Shown here one piece after another: positions 41,770-50,026 of a stretch of 64,000 nt of DNA (its first letter is position 1; each line of letters starts with the position of its first letter). Below the pieces are notes generated by a model. The model worked only from the letters and a program-made list of their open reading frames with translations. It made no database searches and had not been told where the DNA came from. The stretch is from G965197005 sp965197005 (GTDB lineage: Bacteria > Pseudomonadota > Gammaproteobacteria > Pseudomonadales > Oceanobacteraceae): assembly GCA_965197005.1 (NCBI GenBank), contig OZ239982.1, positions 930,001-994,000 on the forward strand, written 5' to 3'. The translations under genes and the position numbers were made by a program.

Positions 41770-42495
41770 CTAATTCTTAATGAGTACACTTAAATCAGGC
41801 AGAGCAAGCAAGCGAATAAGCGTTTGCGTAAGTGCTATATTTGCCTGCTTTAAGTTCTGCAAAAATTGTTCTGCAGTATTGTTTTGCTCGTTATCTACTA
41901 AATCAGTAATGACTTTGATGGGTAAAAATGGCACCTTGTATAAACTTGCCACCCAAGCTAAAGCAGCAGCTTCCATTTCTTTGCAGTCTGCTTGATTGTT
42001 ATTTAGATGCTCCAAGTCGTCACTATTCATATCCAAACTATTACCAGTGCTAATATAGCCCTGTTTAAGAGAAAGTAACTGTGCTAATGGTGTGCTATCA
42101 ATACAAGCATAGCTACCTGTGCCATAACTTTCGTAATCTCCCAAAGGAATGCGATGATCATGGTAGCGAACAGGACTTTTGCCCAAAAAGACCTCAGCTA
42201 TTTGTGCCCCTTTACGAGCAAAGCCACCAGCGGTGCCCGCATTAATAATTAATGCCGCAGGAAATATGCTCAGTGCTACCCCTAACGCCAATGCCGCAGG
42301 TTCTGTACCAACATTCTCTACCGCATGCTGCACACTGCTACCTGCTAATACCAGCAGATATTCATGCAATTCATCTTGAGCGCTAAAAGTACGCATAGGC
42401 AAGGCTTGGGGTAAGAGACTGCAGGGCTGTAAATTTAAGGCAGCAATAATTGGATTTGCCTCTTCTTGCATTGCTACATATAACAAAATACGCAT
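41770..42495 (-). CDS. 5'-Methylthioadenosine/S-adenosylhomocysteine nucleosidase-like protein
   Basis: 241 residues. MRILLYVAMQEEANPII start, INAGTAGGFARKGAQIAEVFLG, STGNSLDMNSDDLEHLNNNQADCKEMEAAALAWVASLYKVPFLPIKVITDLVD: the purine-nucleosidase fold with catalytic Asp in TDLVD. It recycles methylthioadenosine. The sequence is nearer to plant-type MTA nucleosidases than to E. coli MtnN, judged by the layout. It lies 1 bp after yajG. Confidence 0.88.
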   Translation of the reverse strand: MRILLYVAMQEEANPIIAALNLQPCSLLPQALPMRTFSAQDELHEYLLVLAGSSVQHAVENVGTEPAALALGVALSIFPAALIINAGTAGGFARKGAQIAEVFLGKSPVRYHDHRIPLGDYESYGTGSYACIDSTPLAQLLSLKQGYISTGNSLDMNSDDLEHLNNNQADCKEMEAAALAWVASLYKVPFLPIKVITDLVDNEQNNTAEQFLQNLKQANIALTQTLIRLLALPDLSVLIKN

Positions 42496-42496
42496 A

Positions 42497-43081
42497 TTAG
42501 ATTGCCTCTTTACTACCTCTTTTTAAACGCCCTAAAAGTTGAGGGTCAGTAAATATTTTTTGCCAAAAACTATCCAAGGCTTGATTGAGCCATAACTGGT
42601 TATAATCCTTAACTGGCGGAGTTGCTACTAAGCGTTTTTCATTGTACGTATAGGTTTTTCTAAAGCTGGAATAATCATCCATTACCTCAATTAAACCCTG
42701 CATATTAATCTGGCAACTGGTCATAAGCCTCTGCTCACATTGATAATGAAATCTTTTAATGCTTAGTTTGATATGTATGGCATTTGCTAAATCTTCACCT
42801 CCAAAACCCAATTCCATTAAGGTTTCTTGCAAGCGAGCGGTGAGCGTATTTGTTAATGGCTGCTTGGCATTTAAGCTGTTTTTTTCATTGTTACGTTGGC
42901 TACGGTAGCCCAAAAATTGCTGTTTTGTATTACGATTATCAACCACTTTAACCAATGCAGGCTGCTCATCAATAATCGTTTGAATGGCAAAATTAGGCTG
43001 CTCGCTAAGCTCAATAAATTGCGCTTGAGATGCACAACCAACGCATAACAGAGACATAACAACGAGACTTAACCTAGGCAT
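42497..43081 (-). CDS. yajG: YajG-like lipoprotein
   Basis: 194 residues. Lipobox LCVGC at about 12-16. The rest, VKVVDNRNTKQQFLGYRSQ, LTNTLTARLQETLMELGF and IHIKLSIKRFHYQ, fits the YajG family (COG3056). Function unknown; in relatives it is linked to the envelope. Located between yaaA and the nucleosidase gene. Confidence 0.82.
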   Translation of the reverse strand: MPRLSLVVMSLLCVGCASQAQFIELSEQPNFAIQTIIDEQPALVKVVDNRNTKQQFLGYRSQRNNEKNSLNAKQPLTNTLTARLQETLMELGFGGEDLANAIHIKLSIKRFHYQCEQRLMTSCQINMQGLIEVMDDYSSFRKTYTYNEKRLVATPPVKDYNQLWLNQALDSFWQKIFTDPQLLGRLKRGSKEAI

Positions 43082-43097
43082 AAATACTCCTTAAAAA

Positions 43098-43871
43098 TTA
43101 TTGTTCAGGGCGTTTAAATAGCATTGTAGAGCCAGTCGATTCTGCATCAATATACTGATAGCCCCCCAAATTAAATTGCTTTAACTGCTCTGCATCTTGC
43201 ACTTTATTTAAAACAACAAACTTAGCCATCATACCACGGGCTTTTTTGGCATAAAAACTGATTACTTTGTACTGCCCATTTTTTTCATCTTTAAATACAG
43301 GCTCAATCACAGGCACACTCAACAGTTTAGGTTTTATCGCAGAATAATACTCTTTTGAAGCCAGATTAAGCACACAGTTACTGGCACTTTCTTGAATATC
43401 CTGATTAAGCAACAGGCTAATTTGCTCACCCCAAAATTGATATAAATTTTGCCAACTCTCAACCTGTAGCTTTGTTCCCATCTCTAAACGATAGGCTTGA
43501 ATTAAATCCAGCGGACGCAACAAGCCATATAAACCACTTAAAATACGAATCGACTTCTGCGCCTGTAATAATTCTTTTGCATTCATTGCATTGGCATTTA
43601 AGCCAGTATAGACATCACCTTGAAAAGCCTGCACCGCAATTTTTGCATTATCTGCATTAAATGGCGTACTAAAATTTTGCCAGCGTTGATAATTTAACTC
43701 AGCCAAGTTATTGCTTAAAGACATTAACTTAGCAATATCCGCAGACGAATATTGGCGTAGTGTTTTAACCAAATGCTGGGTTTTTTCTAACATTCTAGGT
43801 TGTGTGCAATCAGCAATACTGGCACGAGTGCTAAAATCCAATGTCTTAGCAGGGGATAACAAAACAAGCAT
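43098..43871 (-). CDS. yaaA: Peroxide-stress protein YaaA
   Basis: 257 residues: MLVLLSPAKTLDFSTRAS, FQGDVYTGLNA, RILSGLYGLLRPLDLIQAYRLEMGT, and YKVISFYAKKARGMMAKFVV are diagnostic for YaaA (DUF328). It lowers free iron under peroxide stress and has a DNA-binding fold. First gene of the yaaA-yajG-mtn group. Confidence 0.97.
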   Translation of the reverse strand: MLVLLSPAKTLDFSTRASIADCTQPRMLEKTQHLVKTLRQYSSADIAKLMSLSNNLAELNYQRWQNFSTPFNADNAKIAVQAFQGDVYTGLNANAMNAKELLQAQKSIRILSGLYGLLRPLDLIQAYRLEMGTKLQVESWQNLYQFWGEQISLLLNQDIQESASNCVLNLASKEYYSAIKPKLLSVPVIEPVFKDEKNGQYKVISFYAKKARGMMAKFVVLNKVQDAEQLKQFNLGGYQYIDAESTGSTMLFKRPEQ

Positions 43872-44085
43872 GTACGATTAACCTTGTTACATGAATAAAT
43901 ATACATTTTGAACAAAAGTCATCGCAAAAGAAAGTCCTGTAATGGATTATTTTCATCATAGCCAATCCAGTTGACGAACTGTCTATAGATGCTCAAAAAA
44001 TGCCTTTGCACCTAAGCGCAATCTAAGCGACAATAGACAAAAATTGATATCTAAATTTAATATTTATTCATATTGGAGCTATAAC

Positions 44086-46080
44086 ATGATTGAGAGAGCA
44101 GAACTTGCCAATGCCATTCGCGCCCTAAGTATGGACGCTGTTGAACAAGCCAAATCAGGACATCCTGGGGCACCGATGGGTATGGCAGACATTGCCGAAG
44201 TCTTATGGAACGATTTTCTCACGCACAATCCTCAAAACCCAAATTGGGTAAACCGTGATCGTTTCATCTTATCCAATGGTCATGGCTCCATGTTACTGTA
44301 TTCACTGCTACATTTAAGTGGTTATGATTTATCACTAACAGAACTAAAAAACTTTCGTCAACTACATGCCAAAACCGCAGGTCACCCTGAACATGGCTAT
44401 GCGCCTGGCATTGAAACAACCACTGGGCCACTAGGGCAAGGTATTGCCAATGCAGTAGGTATGGCAATAGCAGAAAAAACCTTAGGCGCACAATTTAACC
44501 GAGAAAACTTCCCTATTGTTGATCATTTTACCTACTGCTTTTTAGGCGATGGCTGCATGATGGAAGGCATTTCCCACGAGGTTTGTTCACTTGCAGGCAC
44601 ACTAGGTCTAGGCAAACTGGTCGCATTTTATGATGACAACGGCATCTCTATAGATGGAGACGTTGCAGGCTGGTTTAGTGATGATACAGTGCAGCGCTTT
44701 GAGGCTTACGGCTGGCAAGTCATTCCCAAAGTAGACGGGCATAATCCAGAAGAAATAAAACAAGCACTAAAAACAGCTCAAGAAAATCCAGCACAGCCCA
44801 CACTTATTTGTTGTAAAACAGAAATTGGCTTTGGCTCACCAAACAAAGCAGGCAAATCCTCAGCTCATGGCGCACCACTTGGTGCAGAAGAAATTCAACT
44901 CACCCGCGAAGCATTAGGCTGGGAACATGCCCCATTTGTTATTCCTCAAGACATTTATCAAGCATGGAATGCAGCAGATAAAGGTCAGCAAGCAGAGCAA
45001 AAATGGCAAGCACTATTTGATGAATATACCAATGCCCACCCAGAACTGGCCGCAGAATTTACACGTAGAACCACAGCACAACTACCTACAAACTTTGCTG
45101 AAAAAGCACAGCAATACATTACCCAATGTCAACAGCAAGGTGCAACCATTGCCAGCCGTAAAGCATCACAAAATAGCATTAATGCCTATGCCCCTTTATT
45201 ACCAGAATTACTAGGAGGCTCTGCTGATTTAGCAGGTTCTAATCTAACCCTATGGAGTGGTGCTAAAGGTATTAACAGCCTAGATGCCAGCGGTAATTAC
45301 TTATTTTATGGTGTGCGAGAGTTTGGTATGGCAGCGATAATGAACGGTATTGCCCTACATCAAGGCTTTATTCCTTACGGCGCAACCTTCTTAATTTTTA
45401 TGGAATATGCACGCAACGCCATACGCATGGCAGCATTAATGAAACAGCGTAGTATTTTTGTATTTACCCATGACTCCATAGGCTTAGGTGAAGATGGCCC
45501 TACACACCAACCCATTGAACAACTTACCAGCTTGCGCAGCACCCCCAATTTACACACTTGGCGACCTTGCGATACCGTAGAAACCGCCGTTAGCTGGAAA
45601 GCCGCCATTGAACGCAATGATGGGCCTAGTGCGCTTATTTTTTCACGCCAAAATTTAGTGCATCAAGAGCGAGACCAACAACAGCTTGCGGACATCAGCA
45701 AAGGTGCATATATCTTACTAGAACCAGATAATTCTCCAGAGCTAATTATCATAGCCACAGGCTCAGAGGTAGAACTTGCCATGCAAGCAGCGCAACAACT
45801 AAACCAAAAAAGCAACAACGTACGAGTGGTTTCTATGCCCTGTGCAGAAGTATTCGCCACTCAAAGTAGCGAATATCAACAGCAAATTTTGCCCCCAAAC
45901 ATACATAAACGCATTGCCGTAGAAGCCGCTCATGTAGATTACTGGTACAAATATGTTGGTTTAAATGGACGAGTAATTGGTATGCAAAGTTTTGGCGAAT
46001 CAGCACCAGCGGAAGACCTATTTAAACTCTTTAATATTACCACTGATGCCATTTGTCATGCCGCAGAGGAATTACTGTAA
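44086..46080 (+). CDS. tkt: Transketolase
   Basis: 664 residues from the ATG at 44086 (TTGGAGCTATAAC upstream); an ORF extension to 44044 lacks a ribosome site. SGHPGAPMGMADIAEVLW, GPLGQGIANAVGMA, FLGDGCMMEGISHEV (thiamine diphosphate motif GDG...N), YDDNGISIDG, FTHDSIGLGEDGPTHQPIEQL and the C-terminal domain are all present. Pentose phosphate pathway or Calvin cycle; no other cycle gene is beside it. Confidence 0.98.
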   Translation: MIERAELANAIRALSMDAVEQAKSGHPGAPMGMADIAEVLWNDFLTHNPQNPNWVNRDRFILSNGHGSMLLYSLLHLSGYDLSLTELKNFRQLHAKTAGHPEHGYAPGIETTTGPLGQGIANAVGMAIAEKTLGAQFNRENFPIVDHFTYCFLGDGCMMEGISHEVCSLAGTLGLGKLVAFYDDNGISIDGDVAGWFSDDTVQRFEAYGWQVIPKVDGHNPEEIKQALKTAQENPAQPTLICCKTEIGFGSPNKAGKSSAHGAPLGAEEIQLTREALGWEHAPFVIPQDIYQAWNAADKGQQAEQKWQALFDEYTNAHPELAAEFTRRTTAQLPTNFAEKAQQYITQCQQQGATIASRKASQNSINAYAPLLPELLGGSADLAGSNLTLWSGAKGINSLDASGNYLFYGVREFGMAAIMNGIALHQGFIPYGATFLIFMEYARNAIRMAALMKQRSIFVFTHDSIGLGEDGPTHQPIEQLTSLRSTPNLHTWRPCDTVETAVSWKAAIERNDGPSALIFSRQNLVHQERDQQQLADISKGAYILLEPDNSPELIIIATGSEVELAMQAAQQLNQKSNNVRVVSMPCAEVFATQSSEYQQQILPPNIHKRIAVEAAHVDYWYKYVGLNGRVIGMQSFGESAPAEDLFKLFNITTDAICHAAEELL

Positions 46081-46106
46081 ACTGGCTAAAACCATTTAGC
46101 CAGTTT
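46079..46106 (+). terminator. Terminator hairpin after tkt
   Basis: AAACTGGCTAAA-ACCA-TTTAGCCAGTTT, a perfect 12-bp stem directly at the tkt stop. Confidence 0.75.
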
Positions 46107-46119
46107 ACAAACCACAGCC

Positions 46120-46932
46120 ATGAGTAAGAAAAAACGCGCCCCCATTCCTGTTTTTGCACAGCCGATAATCGAGACACACTGCCATCTTGATTATCTTAAT
46201 CATCGGCCACTAGATGATATTATTAGCGATGCACAAGCAAAAGGGGTGCAAAAAATAATTACCATAGGCGTTAGTCCAAACGCATTAGCCAACGTTTTTG
46301 CTCTCAGTCAAACTTATCATAACGTCTATGGTGCTCTTGGTGTTCACCCTCACGATAGCAAAGACTACAACTTAGATGCAGACAGATTTATACAGCAACA
46401 CCTAGATAATAAAAAAATTGTTGCCATAGGCGAAATAGGCTTAGATTATCATTACAATCTAAGTGATAAAAACACACAGATAAAAGTATTTAGCCAACAA
46501 CTAGAAATGGCAAGCAAACACAACATGCCCATCGTTGTACATACCCGAGATGCCGATAGCGACACCCAAGAATTACTACTTAAATATGCCCCCAACTTAC
46601 CAGCAAAAGGGGTAATACACAGCTTTACCTCAGGCAAAGCACTCGCAAAATCGGCACTAGATTTAGGGTTTTACATTGGCATTAACGGTATTGTAACCTT
46701 TAACAAAGCTGAAAATGTTCAGGACATTGCCCGCTACATTCCCTTAGACAGACTACTTTTAGAGACCGACTCTCCTTACCTTACCCCCGTACCTTACAGA
46801 GGCAAAGACAACGAGCCTATGTATATTCCCTTTATTGCAGAGAAAATTGCAGAACTAAAAGGCATAGAAGTAGAAGCATTACTCAAACAGGCATACACTA
46901 ACGCAAACAACCTATTTTTTGCGGATAAATAA
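46120..46932 (+). CDS. TatD-family metal-dependent hydrolase
   Basis: 270 residues. ETHCHLDYLNHRPLDD (HxH), GALGVHPHDSK, AIGEIGLDYHYN (Glu ligand), MPIVVHTRDADSDT, GVIHSFTSG and LLLETDSPYLTPVPYRGK show all metal ligands of the TatD/YcfH/YjjV group. Deoxyribonuclease or related phosphatase activity. Overlaps the start of the next gene. Confidence 0.93.
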   Translation: MSKKKRAPIPVFAQPIIETHCHLDYLNHRPLDDIISDAQAKGVQKIITIGVSPNALANVFALSQTYHNVYGALGVHPHDSKDYNLDADRFIQQHLDNKKIVAIGEIGLDYHYNLSDKNTQIKVFSQQLEMASKHNMPIVVHTRDADSDTQELLLKYAPNLPAKGVIHSFTSGKALAKSALDLGFYIGINGIVTFNKAENVQDIARYIPLDRLLLETDSPYLTPVPYRGKDNEPMYIPFIAEKIAELKGIEVEALLKQAYTNANNLFFADK

Positions 46933-47258
46933 TGAGCGCACGCCCAAAATTACCAAAAAAATCAGAAGTACGCCAAGAGTTAGACCAACTTACCCAAGAC
47001 TTTCTTGCCAATGGAGGAAAAGTAAAGCAAATAGAGCGAGGCGAAAGTGCGTTTGAAAATGGCTATACAGAACGACTAGGTAGTTTAAATCCCAATAAAA
47101 AGACCCACACACCGCTAGATTCTGTTGCCAACACCATAGACACAAGAAAAGAAGCAAAAAAACAAGCAAACACCCGTAAAAAACCCCTAAAAACAGTCCC
47201 CAAAAAGAAAATAATTTATGACGACTTTGGCGAAGTTATTAGAATTATTTGGGAATAA
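46932..47258 (+). CDS. Small basic protein, unknown
   Basis: 108 residues. The segment QELDQLTQDFLANGGKVKQIERGESAF carries an FL-x-x-GGK-(V/I) motif that also occurs in SutA-type RNA polymerase-binding proteins; the rest is Lys-rich (KKQANTRKKPLKTVPKKKI) and ends YDDFGEVIRIIWE. Translation is coupled with tatD (one-base overlap). Assignment to a family is not secure. Confidence 0.6.
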   Translation: MSARPKLPKKSEVRQELDQLTQDFLANGGKVKQIERGESAFENGYTERLGSLNPNKKTHTPLDSVANTIDTRKEAKKQANTRKKPLKTVPKKKIIYDDFGEVIRIIWE

Positions 47259-47267
47259 AAGCCGCAG

Positions 47268-47398
47268 GTATCAGGTTTCAGGTTTCAGGTTTCAGGTTTC
47301 AGGTTTCAGGTTTCAGGTTTCAGGTTTCAGGTTTCAGTCCTTGACCTCTGACCTCTGACCTCTGACCTCTGACCTCTGACCTCTGACCTCTGACCTCT
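47268..47398. repeat. Heptanucleotide tandem arrays 1: (GTTTCAG)9 and (GACCTCT)8
   Basis: GTATCAG followed by nine exact GTTTCAG units (47275-47337), 5 bp, then eight exact GACCTCT units (47343-47398). Seven-bp units do not keep a reading frame. Heptamer arrays are known from cyanobacteria and large sulfur bacteria. Confidence 0.97.
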
Positions 47399-47404
47399 GA
47401 CTCC

Positions 47405-47434
47405 TGCCCAGCACCATGCAGAGCATGGGGCTGG
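47405..47434. repeat. Hairpin H1
   Basis: CCCAGCACCATGC-AGA-GCATGGGGCTGGG, an almost perfect stem. H2 at 48822-48851 is nearly its reverse complement and H3 at 49514-49541 is related. Confidence 0.85.
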
Positions 47435-47644
47435 GTAAAACTCCTGACTCCCTGACTCTTGATACCAGACTTTTTTTACCCTATGCGCTAGCATTTTAAA
47501 TTTTATCGGGTTAGTATTGGGTTTCGATTATCTTATTTATGTTTTATTTATACTTTATTTATGTTTACTTAAGTTTAACAAACAAATAACTGTCTAAAAT
47601 TTAAAAAAATCAAACATACAATTTTATTGTAAGGAGCTACAATA
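47435..47644. other. Intergenic region upstream of the first DUF1566 gene
   Basis: AT-rich stretch with repeated TTTATTTATG-like words and the ribosome site AAGGAGC just before 47645; probably the promoter region. No ORF or further structure that I can support. Confidence 0.5.
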
Positions 47645-48745
47645 ATGATTATAATCAGCAATCAGCCTTTCTTTAAGTTTTTAAATCCTTTCTTTTTGAC
47701 TCTTTTTTTAGCCGCCTGTAGCAGCAGCGGTGGTGGTTCAGGTGATAAGCCAGCTTTAGCTGCGCCCACTAACCTAAACGTGGTTGCAGTAGGCAGTAAA
47801 ATTAAACTCTCATGGGCAGCACATAGCAAAGCCAGTGCATACAACCTCTATTATGCAGAGCAATCCTTTAGCGGCATAGACATTGCCAACTACCAAAGCC
47901 TTACAGGGGCTAAATTAGTCGCAGATATTAACGGCACAAACAAAGTGTTAAACGCCTTTGACCTTAAAGGCGATACCAGCTACTACTTTGTGCTAACCGC
48001 CAAAACCAGTAGCGAAGAAAGCGGCGTAAGCAGTGAGCAAAGTATTAAGGTTCAACGCAGTTTTTTAAATGATACGGGCATCACTCTTTGTGGGGATTAT
48101 GCTTATGATAATTCTGCCGCTCTCATCAAGCCACACGACAATAATAGAGACTGCACTAGAACCACAGATGGAGAGGGAGACCCCATTCCCCAAGGGCAAG
48201 ACGGACGCCATGGTACAGGTAAAGACGGCTCTAAAGGCAAGGTGTTTAGTAAAGTCGTGAACTTTGAGGGTAAGTGCGTACAAGATGAACACACAGGCTT
48301 AATGTGGGAAGTCAAACAAACCTCAGGTCTGCACAGCAAAGCGCATACCTATACATGGTATAACCCAGATGCCGCCACCAATGGCGGCAATGCGGGCACT
48401 GAAAGCGATGGTTCACACTGTGGCGCAACATTAACTAAATGCAATACCCGAGCCTTTGTAACAAAGGTAAACACTGATGGCTGGTGCGGATATAAAGACT
48501 GGCGCTTACCAACCCGTGTGGAATTAAAAAGCATTGCCGATTTCAGTACAGTAAATCCAAGTATTGATACCACTTATTTTCCGAATGCTAAGGCAAGTTC
48601 TGGTACGTTAGATTATTGGTCTTCTTCCCTCGATGCCTACAACTATAACCGTGCGTGGGGAGTGAACTTTGAACATGGGCTCGACGACAACAGTAGTAAG
48701 AGCGATAAGCGTCGTGTGCGGTTAGTCCGAGTCAGGAGTCAGTGA
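47645..48745 (+). CDS. DUF1566/C-type-lectin-fold lipoprotein with FN3 domain, putative DGR target 1
   Basis: 366 residues. Lipobox FLAAC (Cys about 25) and a Ser/Gly-rich tether; residues about 36-140 are a fibronectin-III-like domain (APTNLNVVAVGSKIKLSWAA...YNLYYAEQSF...TSYYFVLTA). Then a Cys-rich DUF1566 (Lcl) domain: HTGLMWEVKQT, GYKDWRLPTRVELKSI, DYWSSSLDAYNYNRAWGVNF and RRVRLVRVR. DUF1566 proteins have the C-type-lectin fold that DGRs diversify. The last 116 bp align without gaps to the next gene, with variation of the DGR type. Probably displayed on the cell surface and binding an unknown ligand. Confidence 0.88.
   Translation: MIIISNQPFFKFLNPFFLTLFLAACSSSGGGSGDKPALAAPTNLNVVAVGSKIKLSWAAHSKASAYNLYYAEQSFSGIDIANYQSLTGAKLVADINGTNKVLNAFDLKGDTSYYFVLTAKTSSEESGVSSEQSIKVQRSFLNDTGITLCGDYAYDNSAALIKPHDNNRDCTRTTDGEGDPIPQGQDGRHGTGKDGSKGKVFSKVVNFEGKCVQDEHTGLMWEVKQTSGLHSKAHTYTWYNPDAATNGGNAGTESDGSHCGATLTKCNTRAFVTKVNTDGWCGYKDWRLPTRVELKSIADFSTVNPSIDTTYFPNAKASSGTLDYWSSSLDAYNYNRAWGVNFEHGLDDNSSKSDKRRVRLVRVRSQ
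48614..48729 (+). repeat. Putative DGR variable region VR1
   Basis: 116 bp, from TATTGGTCTTCTTCC to GTGCGGTTAGTCCG. Compared with VR2 (49333-49448) the ends are identical and about 31 positions differ, nearly all at the first two bases of codons ending in C or T. Every codon pair of the AAY type keeps its third base (TAC/GTC, AAC/GGC, CTC/AAC, CGT/TAT and so on). Confidence 0.8.
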
Positions 48746-48750
48746 GTCAG

Positions 48751-48813
48751 GTATCAGAGGACAGAGGACAGAGGACAGAGGACAGAGGACAGAGGACAGA
48801 GGACAGAGGACAG
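48751..48813. repeat. Heptanucleotide tandem array 2: (AGGACAG)8
   Basis: GTATCAG followed by eight exact AGGACAG units starting 5 bp after the stop of the first DUF1566 gene. On the other strand the unit is CTGTCCT, one base from the CTGACCT unit of array 1. An ORF running through it gives only a repeated EDRGQRT shadow. Confidence 0.96.
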
Positions 48814-48821
48814 AGGATTTA

Positions 48822-48851
48822 CCCAGCCCCATGCTTTGTATGGTGCTGGGC
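48822..48851. repeat. Hairpin H2
   Basis: CCCAGCCCCATGC-TTTGT-ATGGTGCTGGG, close to the reverse complement of H1. With the heptamer arrays it makes an inverted pair of composite repeats around the first DUF1566 gene. Confidence 0.82.
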
Positions 48852-48921
48852 AGAGGATTTACCCTGCTGGGTATGGACAAACAACATCAGTCATCTATTT
48901 AACTTTATAAAGGAAAGTAAT

Positions 48922-49458
48922 ATGAACAAATTGATCAAAAACTATATAAACATCGCTATTGCTGTCAGTCTAGGTCTTGGCGTGCATACGGCATTTGCAG
49001 TCCAAACTTGTAAAAAAGATAAAATTCCAGAAACAACGCCCAGCTCTGATTTTATAGATAACCAAGACGGCACCGTTACCCATAAGACCACGGGGTTAAT
49101 GTGGAAAAAGTGCTCTGAGGGGTTAGAGGGTGCTGATTGTCTGACAGGCTCAGCGGCTAAGAAAAATTGGAAAGAGGCGTTAGAGGCTGCCGATACTGTC
49201 AATAGCGCAACCTTTGCAGGATATAACGACTGGCGTTTGCCTAATATCATAGAGCTAGGCAGTATTGTTGAGGGTGCTTGCCATTCTCCTACAATTAATG
49301 TAGCTATCTTCCCTAATACCATTTCAAATTTGTATTGGTCTTCTTCCCCCAGTGCAGTCGGCAATTACGGTGCGTGGGGGATGGTCTTTGATTATAGCAA
49401 CGACCACTACGATAGTAAGAACTATAAGTATTATGTGCGGTTAGTCCGCACCAGATAG
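48922..49458 (+). CDS. DUF1566/C-type-lectin-fold secreted protein, putative DGR target 2
   Basis: I start at the ATG at 48922 (AAAGGAA upstream); an ORF extension to 48742 only translates the heptamer repeat. 178 residues with a signal peptide (ending VHTAFA) and a DUF1566 domain: DNQDGTVTHKTTGLMWKKCSEG, AGYNDWRLPNIIELGSI, YWSSSPSAVGNYGAWGMVFDYSND and YYVRLVRTR. It lacks the lipobox and FN3 domain of its neighbour, so it may be free in the periplasm or secreted. Outside the C-terminal 116 bp the two genes are much less alike at DNA level. Confidence 0.86.
   Translation: MNKLIKNYINIAIAVSLGLGVHTAFAVQTCKKDKIPETTPSSDFIDNQDGTVTHKTTGLMWKKCSEGLEGADCLTGSAAKKNWKEALEAADTVNSATFAGYNDWRLPNIIELGSIVEGACHSPTINVAIFPNTISNLYWSSSPSAVGNYGAWGMVFDYSNDHYDSKNYKYYVRLVRTR
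49333..49448 (+). repeat. Putative DGR variable region VR2
   Basis: 116 bp, aligned to VR1 base by base with no gap. Fixed blocks: TATTGGTCTTCTTCC, GTGCGTGGGG, AGTAAG and the end GTGCGGTTAGTCCG, the last in the place of an initiation-of-mutagenic-homing sequence. Confidence 0.8.
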
Positions 49459-49513
49459 GTTGTGATTCAGGAATTTGGGGAGAGGTTAAGGGCTAAACCC
49501 TGGCTCCTGATAA

Positions 49514-49541
49514 CCCTGCCCCATGCGCTGCATGGTGCGGG
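49514..49541. repeat. Hairpin H3
   Basis: CCCTGCCCCATGC-GCT-GCATGGTGCGGGG, same orientation as H2; lies after the second DUF1566 gene and may also end its transcript. No heptamer array is attached to it. Confidence 0.8.
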
Positions 49542-49555
49542 GTGTTTGATTGGGG

Positions 49556-49963
49556 TTATTTTTTACCCTTATTTAGCATTTCTAATTTTTTCTCAAGTAA
49601 GGTCATCAGTTGACCTGTTAAAGTAGCCAGTTGTGAAGATGATTCTTGTTTCATCTGTTTGCCAGCTTCACTATCGTCTTCTCTAAGTTCATCTAGTCGC
49701 TGCTGCACTTGTTTAATTTGTTCTTGTATTTTTTTAATTGCTTCATCAATAAGATCGGCTTTTGCTGAGGTTTCTGAAGATTGTGTTTTTTCTGCATTGA
49801 GCTTTTTTTGCGCTTGATTGGATATCTGGACGGTTTCTTTTTTTTTGTCTTTATCAGAGGTGTTGGATATTTGCTCTGGCTCGTTGCTATTTTGTGCCTG
49901 TACTCTTATTGATGGATTGTTACTTTGAGATGTAAAAGATGATGCGGAAATATGAATATTCAT
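49556..49963 (-). CDS. FlxA-like coiled-coil protein
   Basis: 135 residues. N-terminal half polar and Ser/Asn/Gln-rich (SQSNNPSIRVQAQNSNEPEQISN), C-terminal half a coiled coil (DLIDEAIKKIQEQIKQVQQRLDELREDD...LATLTGQLMTLLEKKLEML) resembling the FlxA-like family. Function unknown. I considered a DGR accessory protein (Avd), but Avd is a basic four-helix protein of different layout. Confidence 0.65.
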   Translation of the reverse strand: MNIHISASSFTSQSNNPSIRVQAQNSNEPEQISNTSDKDKKKETVQISNQAQKKLNAEKTQSSETSAKADLIDEAIKKIQEQIKQVQQRLDELREDDSEAGKQMKQESSSQLATLTGQLMTLLEKKLEMLNKGKK

Positions 49964-50026
49964 GGGGTTGCTCGTGTGATTTAAATGTTGTATGTCTGTA
50001 TCGGCAAAGTGTATTTCAGCTTTAAT

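Noticed and set aside
47268..47398. CRISPR array
   Set aside because: Units are 7 bp, directly joined and without spacers; no cas genes are present.
48742..48921. N-terminal extension of the second DUF1566 gene with EDRGQRT repeats
   Set aside because: It translates the heptamer array and hairpin H2; the ATG at 48922 has a ribosome site and a normal signal peptide.
49556..49963. DGR accessory protein (Avd) next to the DUF1566 pair
   Set aside because: Acidic/polar coiled coil of FlxA type; does not look like the basic four-helix Avd proteins.
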